Below are positions 14,736-23,005 of a stretch of 64,000 nt of DNA, one piece after another; the first letter of the stretch is position 1, and every line of letters begins with the position of its first letter. The notes beneath the pieces were generated by a model. That model saw only the letters and a list, made by a program, of their open reading frames with translations. It searched no databases and was not told the origin of the DNA. The position numbers were made by a program, and so were the translations under genes. The stretch is taken from contig OX393557.1 of assembly GCA_947650365.1 (NCBI GenBank), positions 30,249,783-30,313,782 on the forward strand, given 5' to 3'. Origin of the DNA: Chamaelirium japonicum. Taxonomy: Eukaryota; Streptophyta; Magnoliopsida; Liliales; Melanthiaceae.

Positions 14736-15609
14736 CACCGAGTCGAACCGAGTCGAGTTTTTTCCGAGTTGCCTGAGTTACCCGACTCGGTCAACTTTCG
14801 AGTCGAGTCGAGTTTCCGAGTTTTTGAACCATGACAGTATTAGTGCTGAAAAGGACCCTAATGATATTGGGACATAACAGTGTAGTTAAGGCGAGCCGAG
14901 GCGCCCGCCTGAGGCGAGAGGCGAGGCGAGGCAAGAGCGCCTCGCCTGGATTGAGGCGAGAGCAGGTATATAAGTCGACCTGAGGCGCCCACCTTACACC
15001 CTGAGGCGGTCGAGGCGTGAGGCGGTCGAGGCGCCCGCCTCATTTAATTGACAGTTTAGGTTGAAGCCAAACTGAATCACAACCGTCATTTCACATGACA
15101 TTTGGGACTGAGTGTGATTCACTAGTTGGGTTGGGTGTAACGGACAGTTGTGATTCAATTTTAGCTTTAATCTATTTGATCCTATGAATTTATAACCTCA
15201 GAGGATCCCTGTGGATTCAAATCTTCCACGCGATTGAGCGAGATAAAAAAGAACTCGTGGCGATTGGGCAGGTTATGGTTTAAACTTTGGGGCCACCTTC
15301 GGCGTCTGTCACGAAGTGAGTATAACGCTACCTATCAAAACTCTATTCTCTCAGTTTTTTAGTAAAGATTTTGATTAAGTTGTATTGTGTCATAATTCTT
15401 TATATGTTTACTTCACATCTTCAATTCATATTTTTTTTTCATCTTACCTACAGACATCAAGACCTAGATCCCAATCTATATTATTTAGATTTATAGTTTT
15501 AAAGATGAGGATGATATAAATTATAGAACTTGATGATGATGAGTTTTATTGATGTTTGATGGCACATGCTATATGATTATGCGAATTTGTTTCAACTAGT
15601 TATTTTATA

Positions 15610-15679
<70 letters not shown>

Positions 15680-17142
15680 TGCACGCCTTATTTCAATCAG
15701 GCGCTCGCCTCGCCTCTCGCCTCTCGCCTCAGGCGCTAGTAAGGTTGAGCGCCTTGAGTCCGCCTTAACGCCTTGACTACACTGGGACATAATTTGACAA
15801 GCAAGGAAAAGAGGTGCTTATGCAGGGTTAATATAGTTTGTAGTTATTCCATTATTCATTTGTCACAAGACTTCTATCCAAAACGAGCAAGGAAAAGAGG
15901 TGCCACGGTCTGCCACCCAAATTAAAGTTTGCATTCATCCAAATTTTAACACATCCCATTATTTTGGCACCCAGCTAATGGGGCATGTTTCCTCCCAAAC
16001 ACACATCCCATTGGTTTGCATTCATCCGAATTTTAACACATCCCATTATTTTGATACGATCTCCCATGAAAAAGATCATGAACATGACAATGAAATTAGA
16101 GTTCTATTACGAGCATGCAAACTTAGAAAAGATCATACGGATATTCAATCAAACCAAACACATATGAATAAAATTTAAAAAATAATTTTTGAGAAAACAT
16201 ATAAAGCAATACATTTCAAACCCATACAGTACAATAAAAGATATGAACAGGTTGAAATATAAAGTCAGCGTTCTTCCTTGCTCTTTAAATATATTTTGAT
16301 ATTGCAAACTACTAGGATGAACATCATTCAAAGTGATTATGCATTGGTGTCAAAAGATGAGAGGGCATTACACTAGTTAACTAGGGTAAGCCTTTCGGTG
16401 GAAATAGGATCTTTCTGGTATTGAAGAACAGATGAGATTGTCAAGTAAGCGGGGATAGGGAGGCTGAGTGTATTGTTTATTTTGTTGGAGTATCAAAGCC
16501 ATTGCTATAATATTATGATTTAGGGGCAAGTTTGGTGGAAATGGGGTACAAATGTAGACTATATCAAGGAAACAAGGTTATGGAGATTGGAGCACCACAA
16601 TATCTTGTTGCTCGGGAACGTGGGGTACAATTCAATTATGGACAAGCAAACAGACACTGATCCATGCCCTAGAAATAGACATGTGATCACAATTCCTAGG
16701 GATTTCCGATTCCGAATGTAGGATATAAATGTTTATGGACTGCATCCACTCTTAGTACTCAAAAAAGGCGAAAATGAGATCATAGTTCAGACATCTAATC
16801 ATGCAAATACATTGATTAAACTCAATCAACCTAAAGGACCCGAGAGCCAAACCAACAGGCCTCAGTCGCATGCAAGAAGCTAATAGATCAAGAGAGACAT
16901 CCGGTTCATGGAGACGAGGAGAGTGGATACCTGGAGGCGGATGAGAAGCTTGGTGGTGACGCCGTCCTTGGATTCCACGGCCGACGAGAGGGACGAGGTC
17001 ATGGATCGGAACTTGGAGCGGAGGAGCGCGTAGGCGGCGGACGGAAGCGACGGCACCTCCTCTAGCTCGCAGTTAGGGTTCTGGAGCACATGCCTGATCC
17101 GCCATTGTATCAAGGACAAACCCTAGGTTGGGGATTAGGATT

Positions 17143-17182
<40 letters not shown>

Positions 17183-17291
17183 GGGAATGGCGGCGGTACC
17201 TCCAAATGAGAGGGATGAACCGGGCGCTGACCTCGGCGTTCTCGAACTCGGTCCTGAGGGCTCCGGCGTCGAAGACGGACCGGAACGCCAT
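1622..17291 (-). CDS. RlmN-like radical SAM RNA methyltransferase, 8 exons
   Basis: Exons on the minus strand, by homology and GT-AG sites: 17200-17291, 16931-17093, 9441-9551, 9151-9285, 6493-6597, 5970-6139, 5787-5886 and 1622-1864. They total 1,119 nt (372 aa plus stop) and the phases join cleanly. Exon 4 carries the radical SAM cluster motif CKMGCKFC (C125, C129, C132), which holds the 4Fe-4S cluster. Exon 5 opens with GMGEP, the SAM-binding motif. C118 (TLCVSSQ) and C345 (SGACGQL) match the two catalytic cysteines of bacterial RlmN, which makes 2-methyladenosine in 23S rRNA and some tRNAs. The length matches bacterial and plant RlmN proteins (about 370 aa). I see no obvious transit peptide, so the compartment is unclear. 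The start is the ATG opening [10 protein letters not shown], as in plant relatives. Introns 2, 4 and 7 are 7.4, 2.6 and 3.9 kb and full of mobile DNA, yet every exon looks intact. Confidence 0.93.
2774..3712. mobile_element. hAT-type MITE (939 bp) in intron 7
   Basis: The ends are TAGTGTTGTCAAGGC at the left and, read from the right end, CAGTGTTGTCAACTC. The flanking 8-mers CGATAATC (2766-2773) and CTATAATC (3713-3720) match at 7 of 8 positions. Subterminal regions are rich in CGCCTAGG and the centre is very AT-rich and non-coding. The ends resemble those of 14878-15784, so the two belong to related groups. Confidence 0.8.
4218..5740 (+). mobile_element. Fossil Ty1/copia remnant (5' LTR plus gag piece)
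   Basis: A copia-type primer binding site, TGGTACCAGAGC, lies at 5299-5310. It follows a probable LTR of about 680 bp that ends in CA near 5296 and may begin with TGTTATG near 4218, although that left boundary is tentative. The LTR is interrupted by the hAT MITE at 4591-4979. Downstream to about 5740 are pieces resembling copia gag (for example [10 protein letters not shown]). There is no protease, integrase or reverse transcriptase. The element is old and broken, with several interruptions and most of it missing. It lies in intron 7 in the opposite orientation to the host gene. Confidence 0.65.
4591..4979. mobile_element. hAT-type MITE (389 bp) inside the copia LTR
   Basis: The left end reads TAATGTTCTAAAAAGCG and the right end, on the other strand, CAAGGTTCTAAAAAGCG. 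Perfect 8-bp duplications TTATTCTC lie at 4583-4590 and 4980-4987. The interior is GC-rich with CTAGGCGC motifs and non-coding. It inserted after the copia LTR was already in place. Confidence 0.88.
6930..7387. repeat. CT-rich minisatellite, left part
   Basis: Degenerate units such as TCTCTCTTCCCCCGATCTC and CGTATCTCTCTTTC recur, with a pure CT run around 7204-7245. The same units continue at 7857-8040 on the other side of a hAT MITE, so the two blocks were once one array. Confidence 0.8.
7396..7848. mobile_element. hAT-type MITE (453 bp) inside the CT minisatellite
   Basis: The left end is TAGGGCTGGCAATTTTGGAC and the right end, on the other strand, TAGGGCTGGCAATGGGTCG. Flanking 8-mers ATCTTTCT and CTCTCTCT match at 6 of 8, which is suggestive in a CT-rich target. 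It belongs to the same family as 478-916, sharing ends and ACGGGT-rich interior. Confidence 0.8.
7849..8045. repeat. CT-rich minisatellite, right part
   Basis: This continues the array at 6930-7387, with units such as CTTCCCCCGATCTC and CTCCGTATCTCTC. Confidence 0.75.
8439..8770. repeat. GC-rich degenerate repeat in intron 4
   Basis: Motifs like GTGTGTTGCCGCCGAAGGCG and GGCCCGCTGC recur three to four times at irregular spacing, in a GC-rich block bounded by AT-rich sequence. Apparent reading frames on both strands follow from the repeat. I do not recognise the origin. Confidence 0.55.
10350..10997. mobile_element. Possible truncated hAT-like MITE
   Basis: The right edge ATTGCCACCCCTA (10985-10997) matches the terminal repeats of the MITEs at 478-916 and 7396-7848. 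A clean left end and target duplication are not visible, so the extent is a guess. Confidence 0.35.
11280..11545. repeat. Short tandem repeat in the hAT 5' leader
   Basis: Units of about 25-35 bp containing CTTCAGTCGCAGGGTTTCG and TCGCCTCTTCAG recur five or more times with variation. They lie between the left end of the hAT element and its transposase gene. They could be untranslated leader or transposase-binding repeats. Confidence 0.65.
11952..14387 (+). pseudogene. hAT transposase gene (BED, DUF659, hATC), lightly decayed
   Basis: The first block opens with an ATG at 11952 and reaches a partial BED zinc finger (RNRCNYCG). The frame is lost near 12104, where a few codons seem to be missing, and resumes with [19 protein letters not shown]659-like block follows ([20 protein letters not shown]), preceded by an in-frame TAG at 12607-12609 where relatives usually have tryptophan. 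An intron at 13111-13217 has GT-AG ends. The next block runs to about 13689. A short coding block lies near 13780-13855, and the C-terminal block begins near 13955 (WWQAFG, then [12 protein letters not shown], the hATC dimerisation motif), ending with an acidic tail at 14387. In plants this enzyme cuts and pastes its own element. Two visible lesions suggest it is inactive, though one stop and one small frame loss imply fairly recent activity. Confidence 0.88.
14701..14733. repeat. (TA)n microsatellite
   Basis: About 16 TA units lie in the right subterminal part of the hAT element. Confidence 0.9.
14878..15784. mobile_element. hAT-type MITE (907 bp) in intron 2
   Basis: The ends are CAGTGTAGTTAAGGC and, read from the right, CAGTGTAGTCAAGGC. 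Perfect 8-bp duplications GGACATAA flank it at 14870-14877 and 15785-15792. Subterminal GAGGCG repeats are present on both sides. The interior contains a GT/TA microsatellite (15613-15680) and no coding sequence. It lies only 36 bp from the target duplication of the hAT element at 11119-14833. Confidence 0.92.
15613..15680. repeat. (GT)n(TA)n compound microsatellite
   Basis: A run of about 25 GT units is followed by about 9 TA units inside the hAT MITE. Confidence 0.95.
17094..17199 (-). other. Intron 1 of the RlmN-like gene with a (GA)n tract
   Basis: A 106-bp GT-AG intron (donor GTACCG, acceptor CAG). A GA run of about 34 bp at 17146-17179 reads as CT on the transcribed strand and supplies a long polypyrimidine stretch. 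Confidence 0.85.
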
Positions 17292-17480
17292 GAGAGAGGA
17301 GAGAAGGGGAGCTCTGCCTTCTGCTTCGAGTCCACAGTGTTTTGGTGCTACCAATGGATGCATCAACACGGTCCATAATTATTGCTTTGGGATCAGATGG
17401 ATGAGATAGGACCGTTCGTTGATGAATCAAAAAACATTTCATTTAATATATCTGGCCGTCCATTTATTATGGATTCAAAT

Positions 17481-17487
17481 AAAAAAA
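17481..17487 (-). terminator. Pol III terminator of tRNA-Ile
   Basis: Seven A on the plus strand give TTTTTTT on the minus strand, starting 7 nt beyond the tRNA 3' end. This is the normal Pol III stop. Confidence 0.8.
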
Positions 17488-17493
17488 CGTTAA

Positions 17494-17567
17494 TGGCCCA
17501 TGCAGGTTTCGAACCTGCGACCTTCGCGTTATTAGCACGACGCTCTAACCAACTGAGCTAATAGGCC
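17494..17567 (-). tRNA. tRNA-Ile (anticodon AAU)
   Basis: The 74-nt gene reads on the minus strand from GGCCTATTAGCTCAGTTGG (box A and D arm) to a 3' end TGGGCCA. The anticodon loop CTAATAA gives anticodon AAT. The T arm is GCAGGTTCGAAACCTGC, with a perfect box B. The acceptor stem GGCCTAT pairs with ATGGGCC with one G-U pair, and the discriminator base is A. No intron. The AAU anticodon (A34 normally becomes inosine) marks a cytosolic tRNA decoding AUU and AUC. It lies about 200 bp upstream of the RlmN-like start codon on the same strand. Confidence 0.97.
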
Positions 17568-18473
17568 ATTTGCTAGATAAGTCATTCGACAATACTTATA
17601 TGGTTAAGATTATCTACAGCCAAGTACCCTAGTAAGCCTAATTAAAATTTGGAAAAATACTCAACATGACCATCATCCATACTCTTATGCTAAGTGTAAC
17701 CAATGGCCACTGACTTTGTTTGCCTCTATCGCTGGCAACCCGGCCACCATCTCGTCTCCTTCCTCCTCCTTTTTTCTCTCCTTCTTCTTCCTCCTAATGT
17801 CGGTAATCGCGACACTTGGGCTTTCCAAACTCAATGCTGCAATTTTCAAGAGGAGAAAGAAGGAAAAGGCAATAAGGCTGAGGAAGGAGACGAGGAAGCG
17901 TTCGCAAGTTGCTAGCGGGCGGTGTCTGCACGTGCACAGCAGATGAAAAGGGAGGAGAGGGTGGGCTTTAGACTTGTGTTTCCTTTTCGGGGGGGGGGGA
18001 GTTGTTATAGTCTCACCCTATTTATACACATGTTCCTCCAAAATAGGGTTCCCTCAAGAATGGCAAAGATGACAACGCTTATCTAAATGTTTTTGAAAGA
18101 AGATTAGAAATGCTTTCATGCCATTTAGATTTTTGGCATAAGTATTTCATGGTTTAGGTCGTAAAGTTAAAGTTCGGTGCTAGTGATGATTCATTTTTCT
18201 GGTTTTTATCCTTTTTTTTGTTTTAAGAAAAAACAGAGGGGTGAGGGGTTGTAGCTTTTGAAAGTGGATTCAAGGCAATATAAGATTCAATAATGGATCT
18301 TTTAACATCAATATTGTATGATGATTAGCATATAAAGGGCCTTTGTTATTGTAGCAATACCTATTAGTCTGAAGTTATTGGATGAGCCCATCTTGGTATA
18401 AATGTTTATAAGCCAATATGGCTCTTGAAATCTAAATAACATAACTTTTGGTGCAAAGAGAAGAGGGTGATCA
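17568..18473. other. Intergenic sequence, no gene seen
   Basis: It contains a CT-rich patch (about 17755-17800) and a run of nine or more G near 17990. A 70-codon reading frame at 17716-17946 has a hydrophobic stretch, but codon use and context do not support a gene. Nothing else recognised. Confidence 0.4.
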
Positions 18474-18705
18474 TCTTTTCTTTTCTTTTATTTTTAGATC
18501 GGCGGGTGTTCCGAAACCTTTCGGGCAATGGGCCACCGCCCACTTTCGGCTCAGACAAATCCCTCCGGAAGCGAAACCCAACCCACTCAGAATTTTCCAC
18601 CACACTCCTAGGTAAATTGAGAGGGGGGGGAGGGAGGAATCGAACAGACAAACCATCTCACCCAAGCATCAGTTGCTTGCCAACTCTCCTATCCCCTAGT
18701 GGGTA
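18474..18705 (-). mobile_element. Probable tRNA-derived SINE
   Basis: Read on the minus strand, the element starts with a tRNA-like head. This has a box A-like GAGTTGGCAAGCAACTGATG and a box B-like GTTCGATTCC (about 18640-18650). A unique body of about 130 bp follows, then an A-rich tail (AAAAATAAAAGAAAAGAAAA). That order is the plan of plant SINEs. I did not find a convincing target duplication, and I cannot name the family. Confidence 0.5.
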
Positions 18706-18943
18706 GAGGACAAGTTACGTATATTTAAGGGATACTTTGGTGTGGAGAGGTTATGACATGTTTTGGATAATGGTTAAAGAAACTTAATTACTTGCAATAT
18801 ATCTCTTGATTAACACGATTCATGCAACGATTGGAAATGTAATAAGCCATAATCTATATAACATGCTACGATAGATCGTGTTAATAACAAGTTTGCCATC
18901 AATAAAAAGGAATGGGATATGTTTGGGCGTCGATTCATAATCT

Positions 18944-18945
<2 letters not shown>

Positions 18946-19002
<57 letters not shown>
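18946..19002. repeat. (GA)n microsatellite
   Basis: About 28 uninterrupted GA units. The complementary (TC)n lies 350 bp away at 19348-19410, so the two could pair as a long inverted repeat. Confidence 0.95.
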
Positions 19003-19007
<5 letters not shown>

Positions 19008-19344
19008 TCTAGAATTAAAAAGCTAGATTTTAAATTGTAGTGATTTTCCGGAGTTACGTGTCCCTCTTCCCCTAAAAATTCACTTCCCAACATCCTATGC
19101 AAACTATCCAAATTCAAAAAACAAATTCATACATTATCTTCCTCTTTAACACAAAAGCAAACTATCTAATAGTTTTCTCTCCATCGTGTCGATCCCCATC
19201 TGCCTACCTTCCATTATAATACCACATCATGCTCCAATCGTCTCCTTAATTATCCTTCCAGGTCCCTTCGTCCACCCCTCCAACAGCCTATCGGAGGACC
19301 AAGACGGGCGGGCACCTGTGTGGTTTTAACTTTTCACCCACGTG

Positions 19345-19412
<68 letters not shown>

Positions 19413-20783
19413 AATCAAAGTAGTTTTAAGGATGATCATCTCCCACGATTTTTGCACATAATAGATCATTTGTCAACCGTTTTGGATGATGTGTTTTTTT
19501 AAATACCAAAAATACATGTGGGATCCTCCTACATTAATTAACAGCATATGATATAGGGGCACATTTTTTTGTTTGACAAAAATAGAGGCACGAGTTGTTA
19601 CAGTGATTTTCACTGTGACTGCTAAAAAGGCTTTTCTATAGTGAAATCATTGTAACAATGATACTCGATTATATACAAATCATACTCAATTGAATTGAAT
19701 ATTATTTTATATATTTAGGTACCATTTAAAACCACTATAGTGATTTTGAGTATGAAGAGTAGGAGGAAAGGACGAGGAGGCGTGGTAGCGATAGGTGGAG
19801 AGGAGAGGAGAGGAGAGAGGGGGGGGCAAACCCTTCTATAGGGTGCATTATCAAAATGGGAGGAATAGTAAAAATTAAAATCGGATTGTCGTGTGTCCAT
19901 GATATTTGGGGTGTTAGTAATTTTGTGGTGCAAATACCAACTCCCCACCATTATCCACCCAATAAATCGTTGGCCCGAGATGCCCTCAACCTTTTATGCG
20001 GCGAACCCCACCCTCCATTAAAATCACGTCCCATAAATACTCCTTATCTTCGCACCCATAAATAATAGATAAATGATCCAAAAGGCATCTCGTAGGTAAG
20101 GTGGTGGGGCCTGATGCATCAAATCCATCCAATGGCCGGCAACCAGACATGTGAATGACACTCAGCACAGATCGATGGCTGTAGATGCATCAGTCTTGCC
20201 ACCTTACAGTCTGAAAAACCTTATGGAATCAGTCATAATGGTATCCCGTACCGTAAGACGCCGAGACTTGACACTCAAATCTATTATAAAAAGAATCTAG
20301 ACGTGCAGTCCAGATATATAACATAAGATAAAACATATATCCAGATTGTCTAACCAAATGCCCAAAACAAATGCTATTCATTGTAGCTACCTTTCACGTA
20401 TCGAGATATGAATGCATATATAGATGTAAAGTACAACAAATTAGCGATCGATTGTGTTTTGCAATCCCCTTAACATTGACGGCTGACTATGCTTCGTCTT
20501 CGAAGACGACCTCAGGAGTGCGGACAGGCACATGCATTACTAGTAATAAATAATATTAATGATTCCATAGAGGTGCCGTTTATCATAAGGTAGGGGGACT
20601 GATGCTCTCAAATAATAATAATTTCCGCAACCATCACCTAATAAACAATACAAAGTAATAAAAGGAAACCTCATCCGTTCTTATTCATTTCATGAGAGTG
20701 AGAGCAATAGAGAGAGACAAGGCCGGATCACGTGACCTCCACGTGGGCAGATAAACAGGTAGCACGATTCATGGAAAAAACTT
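19003..20783. other. Intergenic sequence between SINE and D14 region
   Basis: It contains the (TC)n at 19348-19410. A patch at about 19595-19745 has short dyads built from ACAGTGATTTTCACTGT, also seen at 49895-50315. A copy of the roughly 75-bp dispersed repeat lies near 20470-20550. No gene recognised. Confidence 0.4.
19348..19410. repeat. (TC)n microsatellite
   Basis: About 31 uninterrupted TC units, the complement of the GA tract at 18946-19002. Confidence 0.95.
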
Positions 20784-20922
20784 CAGTGGGGAGGCCCTAC
20801 CGCATAAATCCGTGAGGATATCTATCCCCCGCGCGCCATACTGAGGGCCTCGGGCCATTGCCTTGTGGGGGCCAGCCGTGATAAGCCTCCCAACGTTGCT
20901 ATGCGGTAAGGTCTCCCCGTTG
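20784..20922. repeat. Short element with 24-bp inverted ends near D14 3' end
   Basis: The ends CAGTGGGGAGGCCCTACCG and, read from the right, CAACGGGGAGACCTTACCG are inverted repeats of about 24 bp around a 90-bp interior. No matching flanking duplication was found. It may be a small MITE or a foldback sequence. It begins 117 bp beyond the D14 stop codon and could lie in its 3' UTR. Confidence 0.5.
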
Positions 20923-21038
20923 AAATTGCCCCCCACGATTTATAAAGACACACCACACCTTCATCTCCACGTGTCATCAGCCGGACCCAGCCCTTATTCC
21001 TTGGCCCGACGGGGGGTGGTGGTGGTGGCGGCCCCCGG

Positions 21039-21977
21039 TCACCGGGCGAGCGCCCGGCGGAGGACCTGGACGAGCACGGCGGGGGCGCTGAGGTGGGGGA
21101 GGTGGCCCTCCGTGCTGAGGATCTCGACGGAGCTCCGGCCGCCGAGCTGGGCCCTGAGGTAGGCGGCTACAGAGACGGGGACGGAGACGTCCTTGGCGCT
21201 CTGGATGACGCAGCAGGGCACCCGCACCAGGCCCAGCACCCCGCGCAGGTCGCTGTTGAACACCGTCCGCGACACGAACAGCGAGATGTCCGGCCGCATG
21301 TTGAACAGCGTCCGGCTGAACTCCCTCACCGCCGCCGGCACGTCCGCTCCCACCGCCAGCGGCGCGAACCCCCGCACCCACGCCTCGTAGTTCGCCTCCA
21401 TCGCCTCAAGCACCCTCTCGATCTCCACCCTCTCGAACCCTCCATGGTAGTCCTTGTCATTCAAGAACCTTCACCCAGAACAAAGAGGAAAAATTTTGCA
21501 ACGATTCAGATCGAGGCGGCGGCGGTGGTTAATTAAAGCCACCCTCAAGTACCTGGGCGATGCGTTGATGAGAACGAGCTTCTGGAAGAGTTCGGGGCGG
21601 CGGATGGCGGCGAGGATGGCGATCATGGCGGAGACGGAGTGGCCGACCAAGGAGCAGCGGGCGATGCGGAGGGCGTCGAGGATGGCGAGGAGGTCGTCGA
21701 CGTAGGCGTCGAGGGTGGTGTAGCGGCGGAAGTCGAAGTGGTCGGGGTCGACGCTGCCGGCGCAGACGAGGTCGTAGAGCACGATGCGGTAGTCGCGCTG
21801 GAAGTAGGGAACCACCCGGTTCCACGCCGACTGGTCGGTGCCGAACCCGTGCGACAGCACCAGCACCCGCTCCCCGCTCCCCACCACTCTCACGTTCAGG
21901 ATCTCGAGCAGCTTGCTTTGTTGACCATTAATGGTGCTGCCGCCCGTCGTGCTGTTGCCATTGCTGCTACCCCCCAT
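21039..21977 (-). CDS. D14: DWARF14 strigolactone receptor, 2 exons
   Basis: Exons are 21553-21977 and 21468 down to 21039, separated by an 84-bp intron (donor GTACTT, acceptor AAG), giving 284 aa. The protein is an alpha/beta hydrolase. Its catalytic triad is S114 (in GHSVSAM), D235 (in AKDVSVP) and H264 (in EGHLPHL), with spacings of 121 and 29 residues as in known D14. The oxyanion motif [10 protein letters not shown] and the blocks YDLVCAGSV and [14 protein letters not shown] separate D14 from its karrikin-receptor paralogue KAI2, which has YDNMGAG and a different following block. D14 binds and hydrolyses strigolactones, then recruits the F-box protein MAX2/D3 to degrade repressors and restrain shoot branching. 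It acts in the nucleus and cytosol. The N-terminus (about 20 residues, Gly/Ser/Thr-rich) is variable in the family. Exons are strongly GC-rich compared with flanks. Nothing looks broken. Confidence 0.95.
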
Positions 21978-21988
21978 CTCTCTCTCTT

Positions 21989-22021
<33 letters not shown>

Positions 22022-22022
22022 A
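21978..22022 (-). promoter_or_regulatory. GA-repeat 5' UTR of D14
   Basis: The sequence just upstream of the D14 ATG is a CT run on the plus strand, so the transcript leader is GA-rich. Such tracts are common in plant 5' UTRs and can bind GAGA-binding proteins; that role here is inference. Confidence 0.5.
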
Positions 22023-22084
22023 ATTTGAGATAAGGGATTGATATGTATGCGCGCTTCTCTGATGGGATTTGAGAATTGGGTGGG

Positions 22085-22092
22085 TATTTATA
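22085..22092 (-). promoter_or_regulatory. TATA box of D14
   Basis: TATAAATA on the minus strand, about 108 bp upstream of the start codon, is a good distance for a plant core promoter with a short leader. Confidence 0.7.
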
Positions 22093-22365
22093 CAGTCGGG
22101 GTGGAGAGAGGGATGTTAATTAACTGGGGACAGGGGGGGGCTTCCTCCCCACGCCTTTATTCCCCCTATATGCTACTGCTGTTCTCTACTTTTTTTTTTT
22201 TTTTTTTTTTCTTTTCAGGGTCCAATTATCCAAACAACAATATCTCCTTATCTTTGTCCTTTCTCTCTGCACCATAGATGTTAATCCTTATTTCCACTTA
22301 ATAATTTGTTCTTCTTTTTTTACTTTTTTTTATTTTTTAGAAGGGGGGGATAAGTTGACCTTTAA
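22093..22365. other. Upstream region of D14, no other gene
   Basis: It contains a long T run (about 22187-22210) and a G run near 22345. It presumably holds D14 promoter sequence, but no specific operator is recognisable. Confidence 0.4.
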
Positions 22366-23005
22366 GAGCATCAATGGGCTCCTAGTGCCACTTCCTATTC
22401 TAAGAAGTCCCCTAGGACCATTTTCAATAGAATATAGAGCCGCTCTAAGGAGCCTTCTCCGAGGGAGTCGCTCTTAGTGTCATTGTCGTGTGGTTTCGAG
22501 CGCTAACACGATGGGGCCACGTGTTGCGATCACCGTCGTTCGTTGTCTCTGAGCCGAGTGGGTGCCCACGCGGCTGTGATCACGGTCGTTTCCGCGACGA
22601 CCGTTGGATCGCACTCACCAGCCGCGTGTTGCGATCATCATCGATCACGGCGAGCGGGGACCCACGTGTTGCGTTCACTGCCAATACAGTGGTTTCCCAG
22701 TCGAGCGGGGGACCGGCCCACTTGTTGCGAACATTGCGTGTCGTGCGTCAGCCGAGGGCACAGTTGCCAAAGCTCACGTTGCTTGACCTTCAATGTTTAT
22801 TAAGCGTCACTTTCAAAGTCGCTTTCCTGGCTGACGGGGCGGGGGGGCCTACAGATAGCGAGAGAAGCTCACTCGGTGCATCTGACGAGCCCCCGTTGGA
22901 GCGAGCTACTCAGGTGAGTCTCTTCGAAAACCATTGGAGAGGATTTTTTAGGGTGGCCAGCTCAATAGCTAAGGAGCTACTGTAACGAGCCCATTGGAGA
23001 TCCTC
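22366..23005. mobile_element. MITE-like element (about 640 bp) upstream of D14
   Basis: The left end GAGCATCAATGGGCTCC and the right end, on the other strand, GAGGATCTCCAATGGGCTC are inverted repeats of the GAGCATCTCCAATG kind found in plant Mutator- or Harbinger-type MITEs. The interior has loosely repeated CACGTGTTGCGATCA motifs. I could not find a matching target duplication, so family and exact ends are uncertain. Confidence 0.45.

Larger units (their letters stand above)
11119..14833 (+). mobile_element. hAT DNA transposon with perfect 8-bp target duplication
   Basis: The 3,715-bp element is bounded by the identical 8-mer ACAGTATT at 11111-11118 and 14834-14841. The ends are CATGATTTTAAAA and, read from the right, CATGGTTCAAAAA. 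Subterminal regions on both sides carry repeated ACTCG and CGGGTT motifs, typical transposase-binding territory in hAT elements. It encodes a BED/DUF659/hATC-type transposase on the plus strand, opposite to the host gene whose intron it occupies. Confidence 0.93.
9552..16930 (-). other. Intron 2 of the RlmN-like gene (7.4 kb)
   Basis: The donor GTATCC lies at 16930 and the acceptor CAG ends at 9552. It contains a 3.7-kb hAT element (11119-14833), a hAT MITE (14878-15784) and probably the right end of another hAT-like MITE (to 10997). The flanks 9552-10350 and 15793-16930 are AT-rich and hold nothing I recognise apart from a short duplication near 15930-16050 (a repeated CATTCATCC, AATTTTAACACATCCCATTA). 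Confidence 0.85.

Noticed and set aside
17703-17946. Two overlapping frames of about 70-76 codons with a hydrophobic stretch
   Set aside because: No similarity recognised, low-complexity Phe/Leu content from a CT-rich patch, and no supporting promoter or context.
21093-21536. Plus-strand frames of up to 147 codons opposite D14
   Set aside because: Shadows of the GC-rich D14 exons; no domain and no promoter.
22366-23005. Confident Harbinger or Mutator assignment
   Set aside because: Inverted ends are visible but no 3-bp or 9-bp target duplication could be matched, so it is listed only as MITE-like.
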